Shown: piece after piece, positions 19,404-26,509 of the stretch | Position numbering within the stretch: position 1 is the stretch's first letter | How the letters are laid out: each line of letters opens with the position of its first letter | NCBI RefSeq assembly: GCF_003604195.1 | Contig: NZ_QXGR01000004.1 | Span: forward strand, 248,001 to 312,000 | Source: Simplicispira lacusdiani | GTDB taxonomy: Bacteria; Pseudomonadota; Gammaproteobacteria; Burkholderiales; Burkholderiaceae_C | Reading direction: 5' to 3' | DNA: 64,000 bases | Position numbers and translations under genes: made by a program | Notes under the pieces: generated by a model | Told to the model about the DNA's origin: nothing | Databases searched by the model: none | Seen by the model: the letters and a program-made list of their open reading frames with translations, nothing else

Positions 19404-20340
19404 CGTAGTGCTCCGTCATCCCCCGATTCTTGTGCGCCAGCAGCTTTTGGGAGTGCGCCAAGTCGCCGGTATCGGTGGCCGCCTTCGCCCGAATGTCCCG
19501 AAACTGAAAGTCCACCTTCGCCAGCGCGCGGGCCTTGTCGAAGCGTGAGCGCAAGGCGAATTGGCTCAAAGGCTGGCCGTTCTCATCTTGGATCAGGTAC
19601 GCGCTGATGGCTTTGCGAGGCCGCTGGTTGATCCTGTCGATGACGGCCGCCAGCTCGCCGGTGACCTCGATCCCCAGGCGTGCCCCGGTCTTGTTCTGCA
19701 CGATCCACAGCGCGCCATCCCGAATGTCTGAGCGCTGAATCTTGAGCACGTCGGCGGGCCGTTGGCCGGTGAGCAAGGCCACGTCCATGGCGTCGGCTAC
19801 GGTGTAGTGGGCATGGGCCTTTACGCGCTCGAATTCCTCATCGGTCACGTAGCGTGAGCGGCCTGTTTCCTTGAAGCCCTTCACGCCCTGGCATGGGTTC
19901 TGGGCGGCGGTGTAGCCCCACTCGCGGGCCTTGTTGAAGACGTGCGAGAACAGGGCCTTCTCGCGGTTGGCTCGCACCTTGGCCACCTGGCCGCGAATGT
20001 CGAGGTACTCGCGGATGTGCATGGGCGCGATGGCGTCGATGGGCATGTGCCCGAACACGCGCAGCAGGTTGGCGAGTTCCTTTTCGTTGTCGCGCCTGGT
20101 CTGCACGCCCTTGGTCGGGAAAATCTCGCGCACGTAGCGCCGGGCGATCACCGAAAACAGGCGGGTCGAGTCGTCTTCCTTCACTCCCTCACGTTGAGCC
20201 CAGAGGCGCAGCGCTTCGGCGCGGTCGTTGGACAGCTTGGTCCAGATGCGGGGCAGGGTGCCGCTGACGTGATACCAGACATTGCCCTTCCGGTGGAAGC
20301 GCGGAGGGTCGTCAAAGTTGGACTGCCGACGTCGCCCCAT
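19363..20340 (-). CDS. int: Tyrosine integrase of island 1
   Basis: 325 aa phage-type tyrosine recombinase. N-terminal SAM-like core-binding region, then catalytic Arg in LTGQRPADVLKI, Arg in FRDIRAKAATD (the usual His of HxxR is replaced by Arg), His in LLAHKNRGM and nucleophile Tyr in TEHYVKQ. It is adjacent to attL as expected. Start ATG 20340 overlaps the stop of the upstream small gene (TAATG). Longer in-frame extension overlaps that gene and is rejected. Confidence 0.88.
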   Translation of the reverse strand: MGRRRQSNFDDPPRFHRKGNVWYHVSGTLPRIWTKLSNDRAEALRLWAQREGVKEDDSTRLFSVIARRYVREIFPTKGVQTRRDNEKELANLLRVFGHMPIDAIAPMHIREYLDIRGQVAKVRANREKALFSHVFNKAREWGYTAAQNPCQGVKGFKETGRSRYVTDEEFERVKAHAHYTVADAMDVALLTGQRPADVLKIQRSDIRDGALWIVQNKTGARLGIEVTGELAAVIDRINQRPRKAISAYLIQDENGQPLSQFALRSRFDKARALAKVDFQFRDIRAKAATDTGDLAHSQKLLAHKNRGMTEHYVKQRQGDRVRPLR

Positions 20341-20564
20341 TACGCCCCCTGCAAAGCGCCGAAATTGGGCCGGTAGCCCCGTTCCTCGGGCACACCACAG
20401 CCAAGCATCTTCTCGGCGTATTTGCGCGCGACGATGGGCCGGCGGTTGCCGTTGATCTCGAAGCGCCAGCCCTTGGTACGCAGCCATCCCACCTGGCGTG
20501 CGGGCGTCTTGAAGCCTGTGAGGGTCTCAAGTTCGTCGGTGCTGAGAAACAGGGGCGATTCCAT
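20340..20564 (-). CDS. DUF4224-like small protein (excisionase-like position)
   Basis: 74 aa. The core ETLTGFKTPARQVGWLRTKG followed by WRFEINGNRRPIVARKYAE resembles the DUF4224 family found beside phage integrases. It is translationally coupled to int (TAATG). Probably a DNA-binding accessory (excisionase or regulator); this role is inference from position. Confidence 0.75.
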   Translation of the reverse strand: MESPLFLSTDELETLTGFKTPARQVGWLRTKGWRFEINGNRRPIVARKYAEKMLGCGVPEERGYRPNFGALQGA

Positions 20565-20574
20565 GGTGAAGCTC

Positions 20575-21087
20575 TTATGCCCTCGGGGCCTGGCGGTTGC
20601 GCTCGAAAGCCTGCATGGCTTCGCGTGCGCGCGGGGATGCATGCATCGTGCCGGTAGCCATTTCCTCGGGTGCCTGGGCGGTCGGCAGGGGCAGCGGAAT
20701 ACCCGTGCCGAAGCTCGGTTCCAGCAGTGGGCCGAAGTCGGGCAGTTCCTCGAAAAGCGGTTCGTTGGCCGATCCTGCATTCAGGGCGCGCAGGCCCGTG
20801 ACGACTTCTTTCGCGCGCTGGAACTGCTCGCGCAGTAGGCACACCTGGCGGTACAGCAGGCGGATTTCGTTCACCTGGTCGGTGTAGATGTGCGAGCGTC
20901 CATATTTCGACTCCCAGAAGAGCGCGAGGACAGCGGCACGCGGGGCGCGGCCCGTTGCGAGCCAGTGGTACACGGTGCGCTCGGTCACTCCAAGGTATCG
21001 GTGTACTGCCTTGGGGCCTCCAAGCTCGGCCATGAACAGGCGGAAGCACTCGGAACCATAGATGTCGCGGGGAGCGTGAAAGTACAT
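20575..21087 (-). CDS. Phage-type HTH protein
   Basis: 170 aa. N-terminal helix-turn-helix LGGPKAVHRYLGVTERTVYHW as in DUF3653-like proteins of filamentous phages; the middle is helical (LLYRQVCLLREQFQRAKE) and the C-terminal third is Pro/Ala-rich. It lies between the ssDNA-binding protein and the DUF4224-like gene, 10 bp from the latter. Likely a DNA-binding regulator of the element. Confidence 0.7.
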   Translation of the reverse strand: MYFHAPRDIYGSECFRLFMAELGGPKAVHRYLGVTERTVYHWLATGRAPRAAVLALFWESKYGRSHIYTDQVNEIRLLYRQVCLLREQFQRAKEVVTGLRALNAGSANEPLFEELPDFGPLLEPSFGTGIPLPLPTAQAPEEMATGTMHASPRAREAMQAFERNRQAPRA

Positions 21088-21174
21088 GATGGGCCTCGTT
21101 TCAGAGGCCGCAGGCGGCCTACATGCGGTAAGCTGCCTGGGCCGGTTCGCGGATTGGGTTTTGCGGTTCGGTGG

Positions 21175-21209
21175 GCGCTCAGGTGTTGCAGCACGTGAGC
21201 GCTTTTTTT
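21175..21209 (+). terminator. Intrinsic terminator (plus strand) within island 1
   Basis: GCGCTCA (21175-21181) and TGAGCGC (21196-21202) followed by seven T. On the minus strand it directly follows the ssb stop but lacks a U tract, so it mainly blocks plus-strand transcription into the replication genes. Confidence 0.65.
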
Positions 21210-21516
21210 ATGCCTCTTGCGCCAGGACGAATGCCCGCTTGAACGTGGCCTGTGTCATGACCACGGTGGCCTGTCCTTCCTTCCCTGGTTTCGTCCGGGT
21301 GTTGATCTCGTAGATACCGGGAGCCTTGAACTTCTTGACCTCGTGGAACACGTCGTCGGTGGCTTGGACCTTCATCGGGGCATCGCCCACGGCAGAGGCT
21401 GTTTCGACCTGGTAATCGTTGATGTAGTGCACCGTGCATCCCTTGCGGACTTCGCCGGTCTTTTCGTCGGTCATTTCCCACTTGGATGCGCGCAGGATCA
21501 GGACTGTTTCGCTCAT
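21208..21516 (-). CDS. Filamentous-phage-type ssDNA-binding protein
   Basis: 102 aa, starting MSETVLILRASKWEMTDEKT, with a beta-rich OB-fold-like pattern (CTVHYINDYQVETA, GIYEINTRTKPG). Its size and position directly after the Rep gene match gene V helix-destabilising proteins that coat single strands during rolling-circle replication. No SSB-type acidic tail is present. Start ATG 21516. Confidence 0.7.
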   Translation of the reverse strand: MSETVLILRASKWEMTDEKTGEVRKGCTVHYINDYQVETASAVGDAPMKVQATDDVFHEVKKFKAPGIYEINTRTKPGKEGQATVVMTQATFKRAFVLAQEA

Positions 21517-21538
21517 GATTTTTCTTTCGAATGCGGCC

Positions 21539-22780
21539 TTAGGCGGCCAGTTGGAGTAGTCCGCGCTGGTAGTCGAACGCGGGTCTTTCGCGCACCAGGC
21601 TGGTACATCGCCTGGGGTCTGCACGAACGGGGGAGAAGTCAGCGGGCAGCGTTTGCCCCTGGCGTTCAATGAGTTGCCTATCGGTGGCGAGCCAGGACAC
21701 GCCGACGTCCACCAACTGCTTCCGGCGCCGGTAGAAGGTGGGCCGCGTGCTGCGGGTCTTCATGTCGTCTTCGCCATGGGTAGCGAGGCCCAGCCAGAAG
21801 CCATGCAACCGACCAGCCAGCTCAAGGGCGTAGTGCGCTTCCAGACGGTCACGAACCGCCAGGCTGGTGCGAACGATCTGCACGCCATCCCGCCCCTCTC
21901 GCAGTAGCCGGGCGATTTCCTTGTCGAACACGCCTTCGAGGTATGCAGTGGTGATTTCGTGCACCTTGGGCTTGTGGCCAAAGTCGTAGTCCAGCTTCTC
22001 GGCGTGAACCTCCACCTCTGCACGAAGGCGGCCGTTCGCCAGTCGCTGCAGAGCCGCCACCTTCCGCGATGCCTGCCGGTGTGCCCAGTCTGGCGGCGCA
22101 TCCTTAGCTCGGTTCTGCTGGTACATGCCGCGCAGCACCACGTAGAGGCGCTTGCGATCATTCCGCTCGAACTCGGGGCCCTTGTGGTACAGCTTGATCG
22201 TGGTGGTTGTGCCGGGCACGAAGATGGCCTCGTTGCTGTATTTCTGCATCTTCCGGCGCGGAAAGGCGACGTGGTAGATGCCCTCAAAGAACTCCTGCAC
22301 CGCCTGATATGGCAATCGGAAGTTCTCCGACCAGTCCACTCGCTGCACGGTCCATTTGCCGGTGTGCGGCAACTCCACCCCCAAGAGCTGCTGCAGCAGC
22401 GTGCGCAGGTTCTCGCAGGCTTGCGGCAGGTCCGCGATCACGCCGTACATGTTCTGGCCGTGCATGGCCTTGGGCAGCGAGCATTCCACGATCAGGTAGG
22501 GTTGGCTCGGGTGCCACTCGGGCTTGCCGCTCTTGGACTTGCTGCAGTCCTCGTACATCGGCTTGACCATGATCCGGGAGTCGTAGGAGCCCTGCAGGTT
22601 GGTGCGGGTGACTTCCCAAAGCAGCTCGCCTGTTTCGTTGAGCACCTGGCAGTAGCTCTGGCCCTGGGCCTTCACCTTGTCCACGATGTTGCGGGCCATG
22701 TAAGGGCTTTTGATCCGTACCGTATCGAGTCCCATGAGCTGCTGCGCTTCGCTGGCTGCTGTCTCACTCATGAGACTCAT
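21539..22780 (-). CDS. Gene II/X-type replication initiator
   Basis: 413 aa from ATG 22780 (or 410 from 22771). It contains LDTVRIKSPYM, the basic/aromatic core YDSRIMVKPMYEDC, TVQRVDWSENFRLPY and RAEVEVHAEKLDYDFG, the pattern of phage/plasmid replication proteins (gene II/X family) that nick the plus origin. Upstream of ssb, downstream of small genes, all on the minus strand. The open frame extends further upstream but loses protein-like character. Confidence 0.8.
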   Translation of the reverse strand: MSLMSETAASEAQQLMGLDTVRIKSPYMARNIVDKVKAQGQSYCQVLNETGELLWEVTRTNLQGSYDSRIMVKPMYEDCSKSKSGKPEWHPSQPYLIVECSLPKAMHGQNMYGVIADLPQACENLRTLLQQLLGVELPHTGKWTVQRVDWSENFRLPYQAVQEFFEGIYHVAFPRRKMQKYSNEAIFVPGTTTTIKLYHKGPEFERNDRKRLYVVLRGMYQQNRAKDAPPDWAHRQASRKVAALQRLANGRLRAEVEVHAEKLDYDFGHKPKVHEITTAYLEGVFDKEIARLLREGRDGVQIVRTSLAVRDRLEAHYALELAGRLHGFWLGLATHGEDDMKTRSTRPTFYRRRKQLVDVGVSWLATDRQLIERQGQTLPADFSPVRADPRRCTSLVRERPAFDYQRGLLQLAA

Positions 22781-23393
22781 ACGGGGTGTTACTGCCCGTG
22801 AAGCGGAAAATTTGCGCTGTTGCACGGGTAGCCTCCAGGGGGTGTTTTTGCGCCCCAATGGCGCGGGAGAAAGGGCGGCGCTGCAGGCCCAGAGCGGGCG
22901 TAGGCGCGGCCGAACGGAGCGCGCGCTGGGCGGGAGTGCTCCACCATGCGAAGGGGCGTTGTGCGGGCGCTTGGCTCATACCTTCACCCAGGGCCAAAGC
23001 AGCGCGAGTTGCACCGGCTTGATGAACAGGAAGATGCCCTCGTGGTCGATGAGAAAGGAGAACGGGCCGATGCTGGCGGAAGGGGAGGGGAGCACGTACC
23101 AATCGAGCTTGGCAATGCCCAAATCGAGCTTGACCATGGAGGGCCTCTGTGTGAGGTATTGAAGGGGTGGAGGGTGGGGCCGAAGCCTCGGCGGTGCGCT
23201 GGGGCTCGGAATCGAGCTCGCCGCGCGTGATGACCACTGCGCGGGGGCTCTGCCAGGTCAGGATGAAGCCTGCAGCGCGCCACACGGCCACGTAGCCATC
23301 GAAGCACGGCAGCTCGCGGAAGCGCTTGCAGTCGCCGTTGGGCAGCGTGGCCGTGGCGATGAAGCGGGCGGGGGGTGTTGTGGAGGTGGGCAT
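22764..23393 (-). CDS. Hypothetical protein of island 1, end uncertain
   Basis: Open frame of 209 aa. The first about 65 residues look genuine (FIATATLPNGDCKRFRELPC, YVAVWRAAGFILTWQSP); the rest is Pro/Arg-rich and overlaps the 53-aa gene and the Rep start, so it may be a short gene whose frame simply lacks a stop, or one ended by a frameshift. It starts 3 bp after the stop of the preceding gene. Confidence 0.45.
   Translation of the reverse strand: MPTSTTPPARFIATATLPNGDCKRFRELPCFDGYVAVWRAAGFILTWQSPRAVVITRGELDSEPQRTAEASAPPSTPSIPHTEALHGQARFGHCQARLVRAPLPFRQHRPVLLSHRPRGHLPVHQAGATRAALALGEGMSQAPAQRPFAWWSTPAQRALRSAAPTPALGLQRRPFSRAIGAQKHPLEATRATAQIFRFTGSNTPYESHE
22976..23137 (-). CDS. 53-aa hydrophobic protein
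   Basis: MVKLDLGIAKLDWYVLPSPS then alternating hydrophobic strands (GIFLFIKPVQLALLWPW). In the same frame as Rep and 196 bp upstream of it. Too short for routine gene calling but protein-like in composition, and AGAGG precedes its ATG. Unknown function; filamentous phages encode several such small membrane or virion proteins near rep. Confidence 0.5.
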   Translation of the reverse strand: MVKLDLGIAKLDWYVLPSPSASIGPFSFLIDHEGIFLFIKPVQLALLWPWVKV

Positions 23394-23396
23394 GTC

Positions 23397-23588
23397 TCAG
23401 GCCTTTCCACCGATCAGCAGCAGGCCGCCGCGCTGGCAGATTCTTTCGACGGTTTCACGCCACTGGTACTCGATGGAGACCAGTGCCGTCATCAGTGGCT
23501 CCAAGCTGGCCGAGCCGAACGCGGCGCGGGCCAGGGCTCGCATGTGGGCTACCGATTCGGATTCGGCGCGCTCGACGTCCAGCAGCAT
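23397..23588 (-). CDS. Small helical protein of island 1
   Basis: 63 aa from ATG 23588: MLLDVERAESESVAHMRALA ... YQWRETVERICQRGG. Helical and acidic/basic patterned. The frame is open much further upstream, but there it crosses strong hairpins and reads like non-coding sequence, so the internal start is preferred with low certainty. Function unknown. Confidence 0.4.
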   Translation of the reverse strand: MLLDVERAESESVAHMRALARAAFGSASLEPLMTALVSIEYQWRETVERICQRGGLLLIGGKA

Positions 23589-23674
23589 CCGGAATGCATC
23601 GGAAAGTGCCAGGGTGGTATTGCGGCCCTGGGCTGATGAGCCGAGGGCGCGGGGCGCAACCGCCCTGGCGAACG

Positions 23675-23765
23675 TGGTTCCCTCCCCCCCCACTCGCACT
23701 TGCGTGCGAGCGGGTGCCCCGGTCGGCGCCTTGTGGCGCCACGTTTGGAGAGGGCAGGGGAGGGG
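23675..23765. other. Tandem hairpins: candidate replication origin of island 1
   Basis: Within the 350-bp stretch 23589-23938 lacking a convincing gene, two adjacent strong hairpins occur: CTCGCAC-TTGC-GTGCGAG (flanked by CCC/GGG) and GGCGCC-TTGT-GGCGCC, near a C-run. Filamentous-phage intergenic regions carry such hairpins as origin/packaging signals upstream of rep. The nick site is not identified. A further palindrome TCAAAA-CTGGG-TTTTGA lies at about 23902-23918. Confidence 0.45.
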
Positions 23766-23938
23766 ATAGGCCGCCTGTTTGGCAGCAAGAATGGGGGCGG
23801 CTTGGCCTCGGTGCGCCGCGCCGTCGCCGCGGCTGCACATCGGCCGCCCGGTGCCTACCGTCTGCGCCATGGCCGCAGACGTGGCAGGCCCGGAACCCGC
23901 ATCAAAACTGGGTTTTGACGGTTCTGACCGCATCGGAA

Positions 23939-24085
23939 TCACCGTCCGATGGTCTGATTGCGTGCCGTCGGATCGCTCTTGGACGCCAGCGCCAGCATCA
24001 GAAGCAGTCCAATCACGCCGGCGGCAAGGGCAGCGCCCTTGCCAGAGCCGGCCACCATCGAGATGGGCGTGGTGAACGTGCTCAT
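23939..24085 (-). CDS. 48-aa single-span membrane protein (coat-like)
   Basis: MSTFTTPISMVAGSGKGAAL followed by a 17-residue hydrophobic helix (AAGVIGLLLMLALA) and a polar tail. Its ATG overlaps the stop of the upstream gene (ATGA at 24082-24085), strong evidence of translation. Size and topology are like minor coat or pVII/pIX-type phage proteins, but there is no sequence proof. Confidence 0.6.
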   Translation of the reverse strand: MSTFTTPISMVAGSGKGAALAAGVIGLLLMLALASKSDPTARNQTIGR

Positions 24086-24726
24086 GCTGCCTCCGCTGCG
24101 GCATCGGCCTGGTCCGCTTCGGGCAGCAGATCAGCCAGTGGGGAGGTGGAGAGGTAGCCCGAGAGCCAGTCGCCCAAGGTCTTCGGCTGGAGGCCGTCGG
24201 GCACCTTGCGCGCGATGTTCCGGCCCTGCAGCATCAGGATGGCGACGTAGTTCAGGGCCAGCAGGGCGAAGATTTCGCGGATGGCGTTCTCGGTGCCTTC
24301 CGAGAACTCGCCACCGAAGAAGCCACCCGTGGCGAACTCGGTGTTGAGAATGTCGCCCACCTTGAGGCGGTTGGCCTCGATCAGGTCGGTGAGCTTTTCG
24401 GCCTGTGCTGCGGGCACGTCCTCAGACAGCAGGATGGCCGGGCGCGTGATGCGCTTGACCATGCCGCCTAGGCCCTGCAGCAGGTCTTTGTCACTGGTGT
24501 CTTGGTCCTCGGGGAAGTCCTGGCCCTGTTCCTCGTATTGGGCTTCCAGGTAGGTGCGGAGCTGGGCTTGCTGGGAGGTGGAGAGGTTGCGCGTTTCGTT
24601 GCGGAACTCGCTGATGTAGGCCTTGGACAGGCCTGTGCCCTCTGCAATTGCCGCAACCGTCAGGTTGAGGTCTTTGGCTGCCTGGCGCAGCTGTTCGGGC
24701 GTGACGCCCTTCTTCGGATTGCTCAT
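24082..24726 (-). CDS. HTH-containing protein of island 1
   Basis: 214 aa. N-terminal HTH (TVAAIAEGTGLSKAYISEFR), acidic linker (EEQGQDFPEDQDTSDKD), then a region with a hydrophobic helix EIFALLALNYVAILML and a C-terminal Ala-rich tail. AAAGG upstream supports ATG 24726. First gene of the minus-strand replication block, behind two operator palindromes; probably an early regulator with membrane or assembly association, by inference. Confidence 0.6.
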   Translation of the reverse strand: MSNPKKGVTPEQLRQAAKDLNLTVAAIAEGTGLSKAYISEFRNETRNLSTSQQAQLRTYLEAQYEEQGQDFPEDQDTSDKDLLQGLGGMVKRITRPAILLSEDVPAAQAEKLTDLIEANRLKVGDILNTEFATGGFFGGEFSEGTENAIREIFALLALNYVAILMLQGRNIARKVPDGLQPKTLGDWLSGYLSTSPLADLLPEADQADAAAEAA

Positions 24727-24744
24727 AACGGAACCTTTCAAAAA

Positions 24745-24815
24745 CGAGAAAATTCTCGAATTTGATTGTGGCTCCGCGTTCTGAGATTGTCAAACCTTTT
24801 TCGAGATTTATCTCG
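24745..24815. promoter_or_regulatory. Paired palindromic operators between the two regulators
   Basis: CGAGAA-AA-TTCTCG (24745-24758) and CGAGAT-TT-ATCTCG (24802-24815), each a perfect 6+2+6 palindrome, centres 57 bp apart in a strikingly A/T-rich stretch. The second overlaps the stop codon of the repressor gene. Very likely operators for the XRE repressor or HTH protein, controlling the replication block. Confidence 0.7.
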
Positions 24816-25359
24816 TTTTTGGTTTTGTCTTGGTTGGCTGTGACAATTTTTTGGTCAGCTCTTCTAGCTCTGACTGCGCTTTTTCATCGAGTCGAGTGCG
24901 TTCTGCCTTGTCCTCTTCATCCAGAGATTCCAGGACGATGGGTCGTCTGCGCCCCTGGATCGCACGCAGAGCGAGCATCTGCTTTTGTTCCCGGTCGGCG
25001 CGCGATTCGCCTTTGATGAGACCCTCTTCGATCAGAACGCTCTTGATCACGCTTCTCAGGTAGTCATCCAGTGACATCTCCCAGCCTGCATAGGGGTCTG
25101 GTATGTCCCCATAGAACAGTGAACTTACTGGAACGGCGAATGCCTGGGCAAGCAGCTTTATTTCTCGATACCCAGGATAGGAGTCCCCGTTCTCATAGCG
25201 TGAGATTGAGACCTTGGAAATGCCATCGCCCGTTGGGTCCAGATGCTTAGTTGCCTCGCTTAGCTCGCCGAGTGTCCAAGAGAAGCTCTCGCGCAGCTTT
25301 CTGAGACGAGCGCCGAGTGCCTTTTTGTCAGGGTTGATGAGATCGTCTGCTTCATTCAC
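24808..25359 (-). CDS. XRE-family repressor of island 1
   Basis: 183 aa from GTG 25359, preceded by GCGAGG at good spacing. HTH_XRE: LGARLRKLRESFSWTLGELS ... GISKVSISRYENGDSYPGYR. The C-terminal part is helical and charged and lacks a RecA-cleavage serine protease domain. By analogy with RstR/cI-type regulators it should hold the element quiescent; the adjacent palindromes are the likely targets. Confidence 0.75.
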   Translation of the reverse strand: MNEADDLINPDKKALGARLRKLRESFSWTLGELSEATKHLDPTGDGISKVSISRYENGDSYPGYREIKLLAQAFAVPVSSLFYGDIPDPYAGWEMSLDDYLRSVIKSVLIEEGLIKGESRADREQKQMLALRAIQGRRRPIVLESLDEEDKAERTRLDEKAQSELEELTKKLSQPTKTKPKTR

Positions 25360-25388
25360 CGGCGTACCTCGCTTTGATTCTTCGCGTG

Positions 25389-25459
25389 CTCTACAAATTG
25401 CATGGGCATCGAGGATACACGGGGCTTGCCGGTCAGCATATGGAGTCACTTTTGTAGAG
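25389..25459. promoter_or_regulatory. Putative integrase arm sites near attR
   Basis: CTCTACAAA (25389-25397) and its exact inverse TTTGTAGAG (25451-25459), sharing the CTACAAA core with the two attL-proximal sites. Confidence 0.5.
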
Positions 25460-25502
25460 GTCAGCTATCTGTAGGTGCGCGTCGGCGTTCAGAGGGGAGG
25501 CA

Positions 25503-25549
25503 GACTCATAATCCTTTGGTCGTCGGTTCAAGTCCGCCACGCCCTACCA
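25503..25549 (+). repeat. attR of island 1 (tRNA fragment)
   Basis: Exact 47-bp copy of the 3' half of the CAU tRNA. It lacks the 5' half, so it is not a functional tRNA. Confidence 0.93.
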
Positions 25550-25560
25550 ATCTTGCACGG

Positions 25561-25597
25561 CCCCCGCTGTCCCACGGATCGCGGGGGTTTTCTTTTT
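25561..25597 (+). terminator. Native terminator of the CAU tRNA, displaced by island 1
   Basis: CCCCCGC (25561-25567) pairs with GCGGGGG (25581-25587) followed by TTTTCTTTTT. It lies 12 bp after the tRNA fragment, as expected for the pre-insertion tRNA operon. Confidence 0.85.
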
Positions 25598-25735
25598 CAG
25601 GCGGGCCGCTGCCGATGGCCTGGCTGGTCAAAAAACTTTGCGGGTTTTGGAAAAAACGCTCCGCAAACTGGATTACAATCTTGGCTTGCTTCAGACTTCG
25701 GTTGATCTCAGTGGTTGAACGAAGTTGGTGCGAAA

Positions 25736-25768
25736 TTTTGGAGATGATCTGAAAATTCGTGCTATAAT
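25736..25768 (+). promoter_or_regulatory. Promoter of tRNA-Arg
   Basis: Perfect -10 TATAAT at 25763-25768, 11 bp before the tRNA. The -35 (TTGGAG-like) is weak and the spacing is 18-19 bp. Confidence 0.6.
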
Positions 25769-25778
25769 GCGAGGCTTA

Positions 25779-25855
25779 GCGGCTGTAGCTCAGCTGGATA
25801 GAGTACTTGGCTACGAACCAAGGGGTCGTGGGTTCGATTCCTGCCAGCCGCACCA
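25779..25855 (+). tRNA. tRNA-Arg(ACG)
   Basis: 77 nt with CCA. Acceptor GCGGCTG/CAGCCGC, anticodon loop CTACGAA (ACG, read as ICG), T arm GTGGGTTCGATTCCTGC. Followed by a strong terminator. Confidence 0.96.
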
Positions 25856-25861
25856 ACAGGT

Positions 25862-25896
25862 AAGCCCTGATATCGCAAGGTATCAGGGCTTTTTCC
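25862..25896 (+). terminator. Terminator of tRNA-Arg
   Basis: AAGCCCTGATA (25862-25872) pairs perfectly with TATCAGGGCTT (25881-25891), then TTTCC. Confidence 0.85.
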
Positions 25897-25933
25897 TTTT
25901 CTGCGCTGACGCTCGCTGTTCAAATATGCTGTC

Positions 25934-26494
25934 ATGAACAAGGCCTTCACCAAGGAAACCGATTCCGACGAGGACGATGAGCCGGGCTTGCCGCCGCTGC
26001 CGGCTGGCGGCAAGAACTACATCACGCCCCAGGGCTATGCACGGCTGCGTGCCGAGCTGCTCGACTTGATGGACAACGAACGCCCCAAGGTGGTTGAAAT
26101 CGTCCATTGGGCTGCCAGCAATGGCGATCGTTCGGAAAACGGCGACTATCTCTACGGCAAGAAGCGCTTGCGCGAAATCGACCGGCGCATCCGCTTCCTG
26201 ACCAAGCGCCTGGAAATCGCGGAAGTCGTGGAGCCTTCCGTCCATGCGGGCAGCGACCAGGTGTATTTCGGTGCCACAGTCACCTACATGGACGATCAGG
26301 GGCAGTCACGCACCGTCACCATCATGGGCATCGACGAGGCCGACAGCAACCAGGGCCAGGTGAGCTGGATTGCTCCCGTGGCGCGGGCATTGCTCAAGGC
26401 GCGGGTAGGTGATGAAGTCCAGCTGCCCACGCCTTCGGGGCTGCGCACGCTGGAAGTGCTGGACGTCGAATATCCCTCTGCCGGCCGCGATTGA
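25934..26494 (+). CDS. greB: Transcription elongation factor GreB
   Basis: Stimulates RNA polymerase cleavage of backtracked RNA. It is 186 aa. The N-terminal coiled coil contains the acidic tip (NGDRSENGDYLYGKKR) and the C-terminal FKBP-like domain ends in LEVLDVEYP. An extra acidic N-terminal tail (SDEDDE) is typical of betaproteobacterial GreB. Convergent with spoT. Confidence 0.93.
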   Translation: MNKAFTKETDSDEDDEPGLPPLPAGGKNYITPQGYARLRAELLDLMDNERPKVVEIVHWAASNGDRSENGDYLYGKKRLREIDRRIRFLTKRLEIAEVVEPSVHAGSDQVYFGATVTYMDDQGQSRTVTIMGIDEADSNQGQVSWIAPVARALLKARVGDEVQLPTPSGLRTLEVLDVEYPSAGRD

Positions 26495-26509
26495 GGCCGC
26501 GCTGCGGGG

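Larger units (their letters stand above)
18418..25549. mobile_element. Island 1: filamentous-phage-satellite-like element in a tRNA gene
   Basis: About 7.1 kb bounded by an exact 47-bp direct repeat of the tRNA 3' half (18418-18464 and 25503-25549). It carries integrase, DUF4224-like protein, HTH protein, ssDNA-binding protein, gene II/X-type Rep, tiny membrane proteins and regulators on the minus strand, plus an NYN-domain gene on the plus strand. No Zot-type assembly ATPase, pIII-like adhesin or secretin is seen, so it could not make virions alone. The native tRNA terminator now lies beyond the right repeat (25561). Confidence 0.85.

Noticed and set aside
25503..25549. Second tRNA gene
   Set aside because: Only the 3' 47 nt are present with no D arm or 5' acceptor; it is an att fragment.
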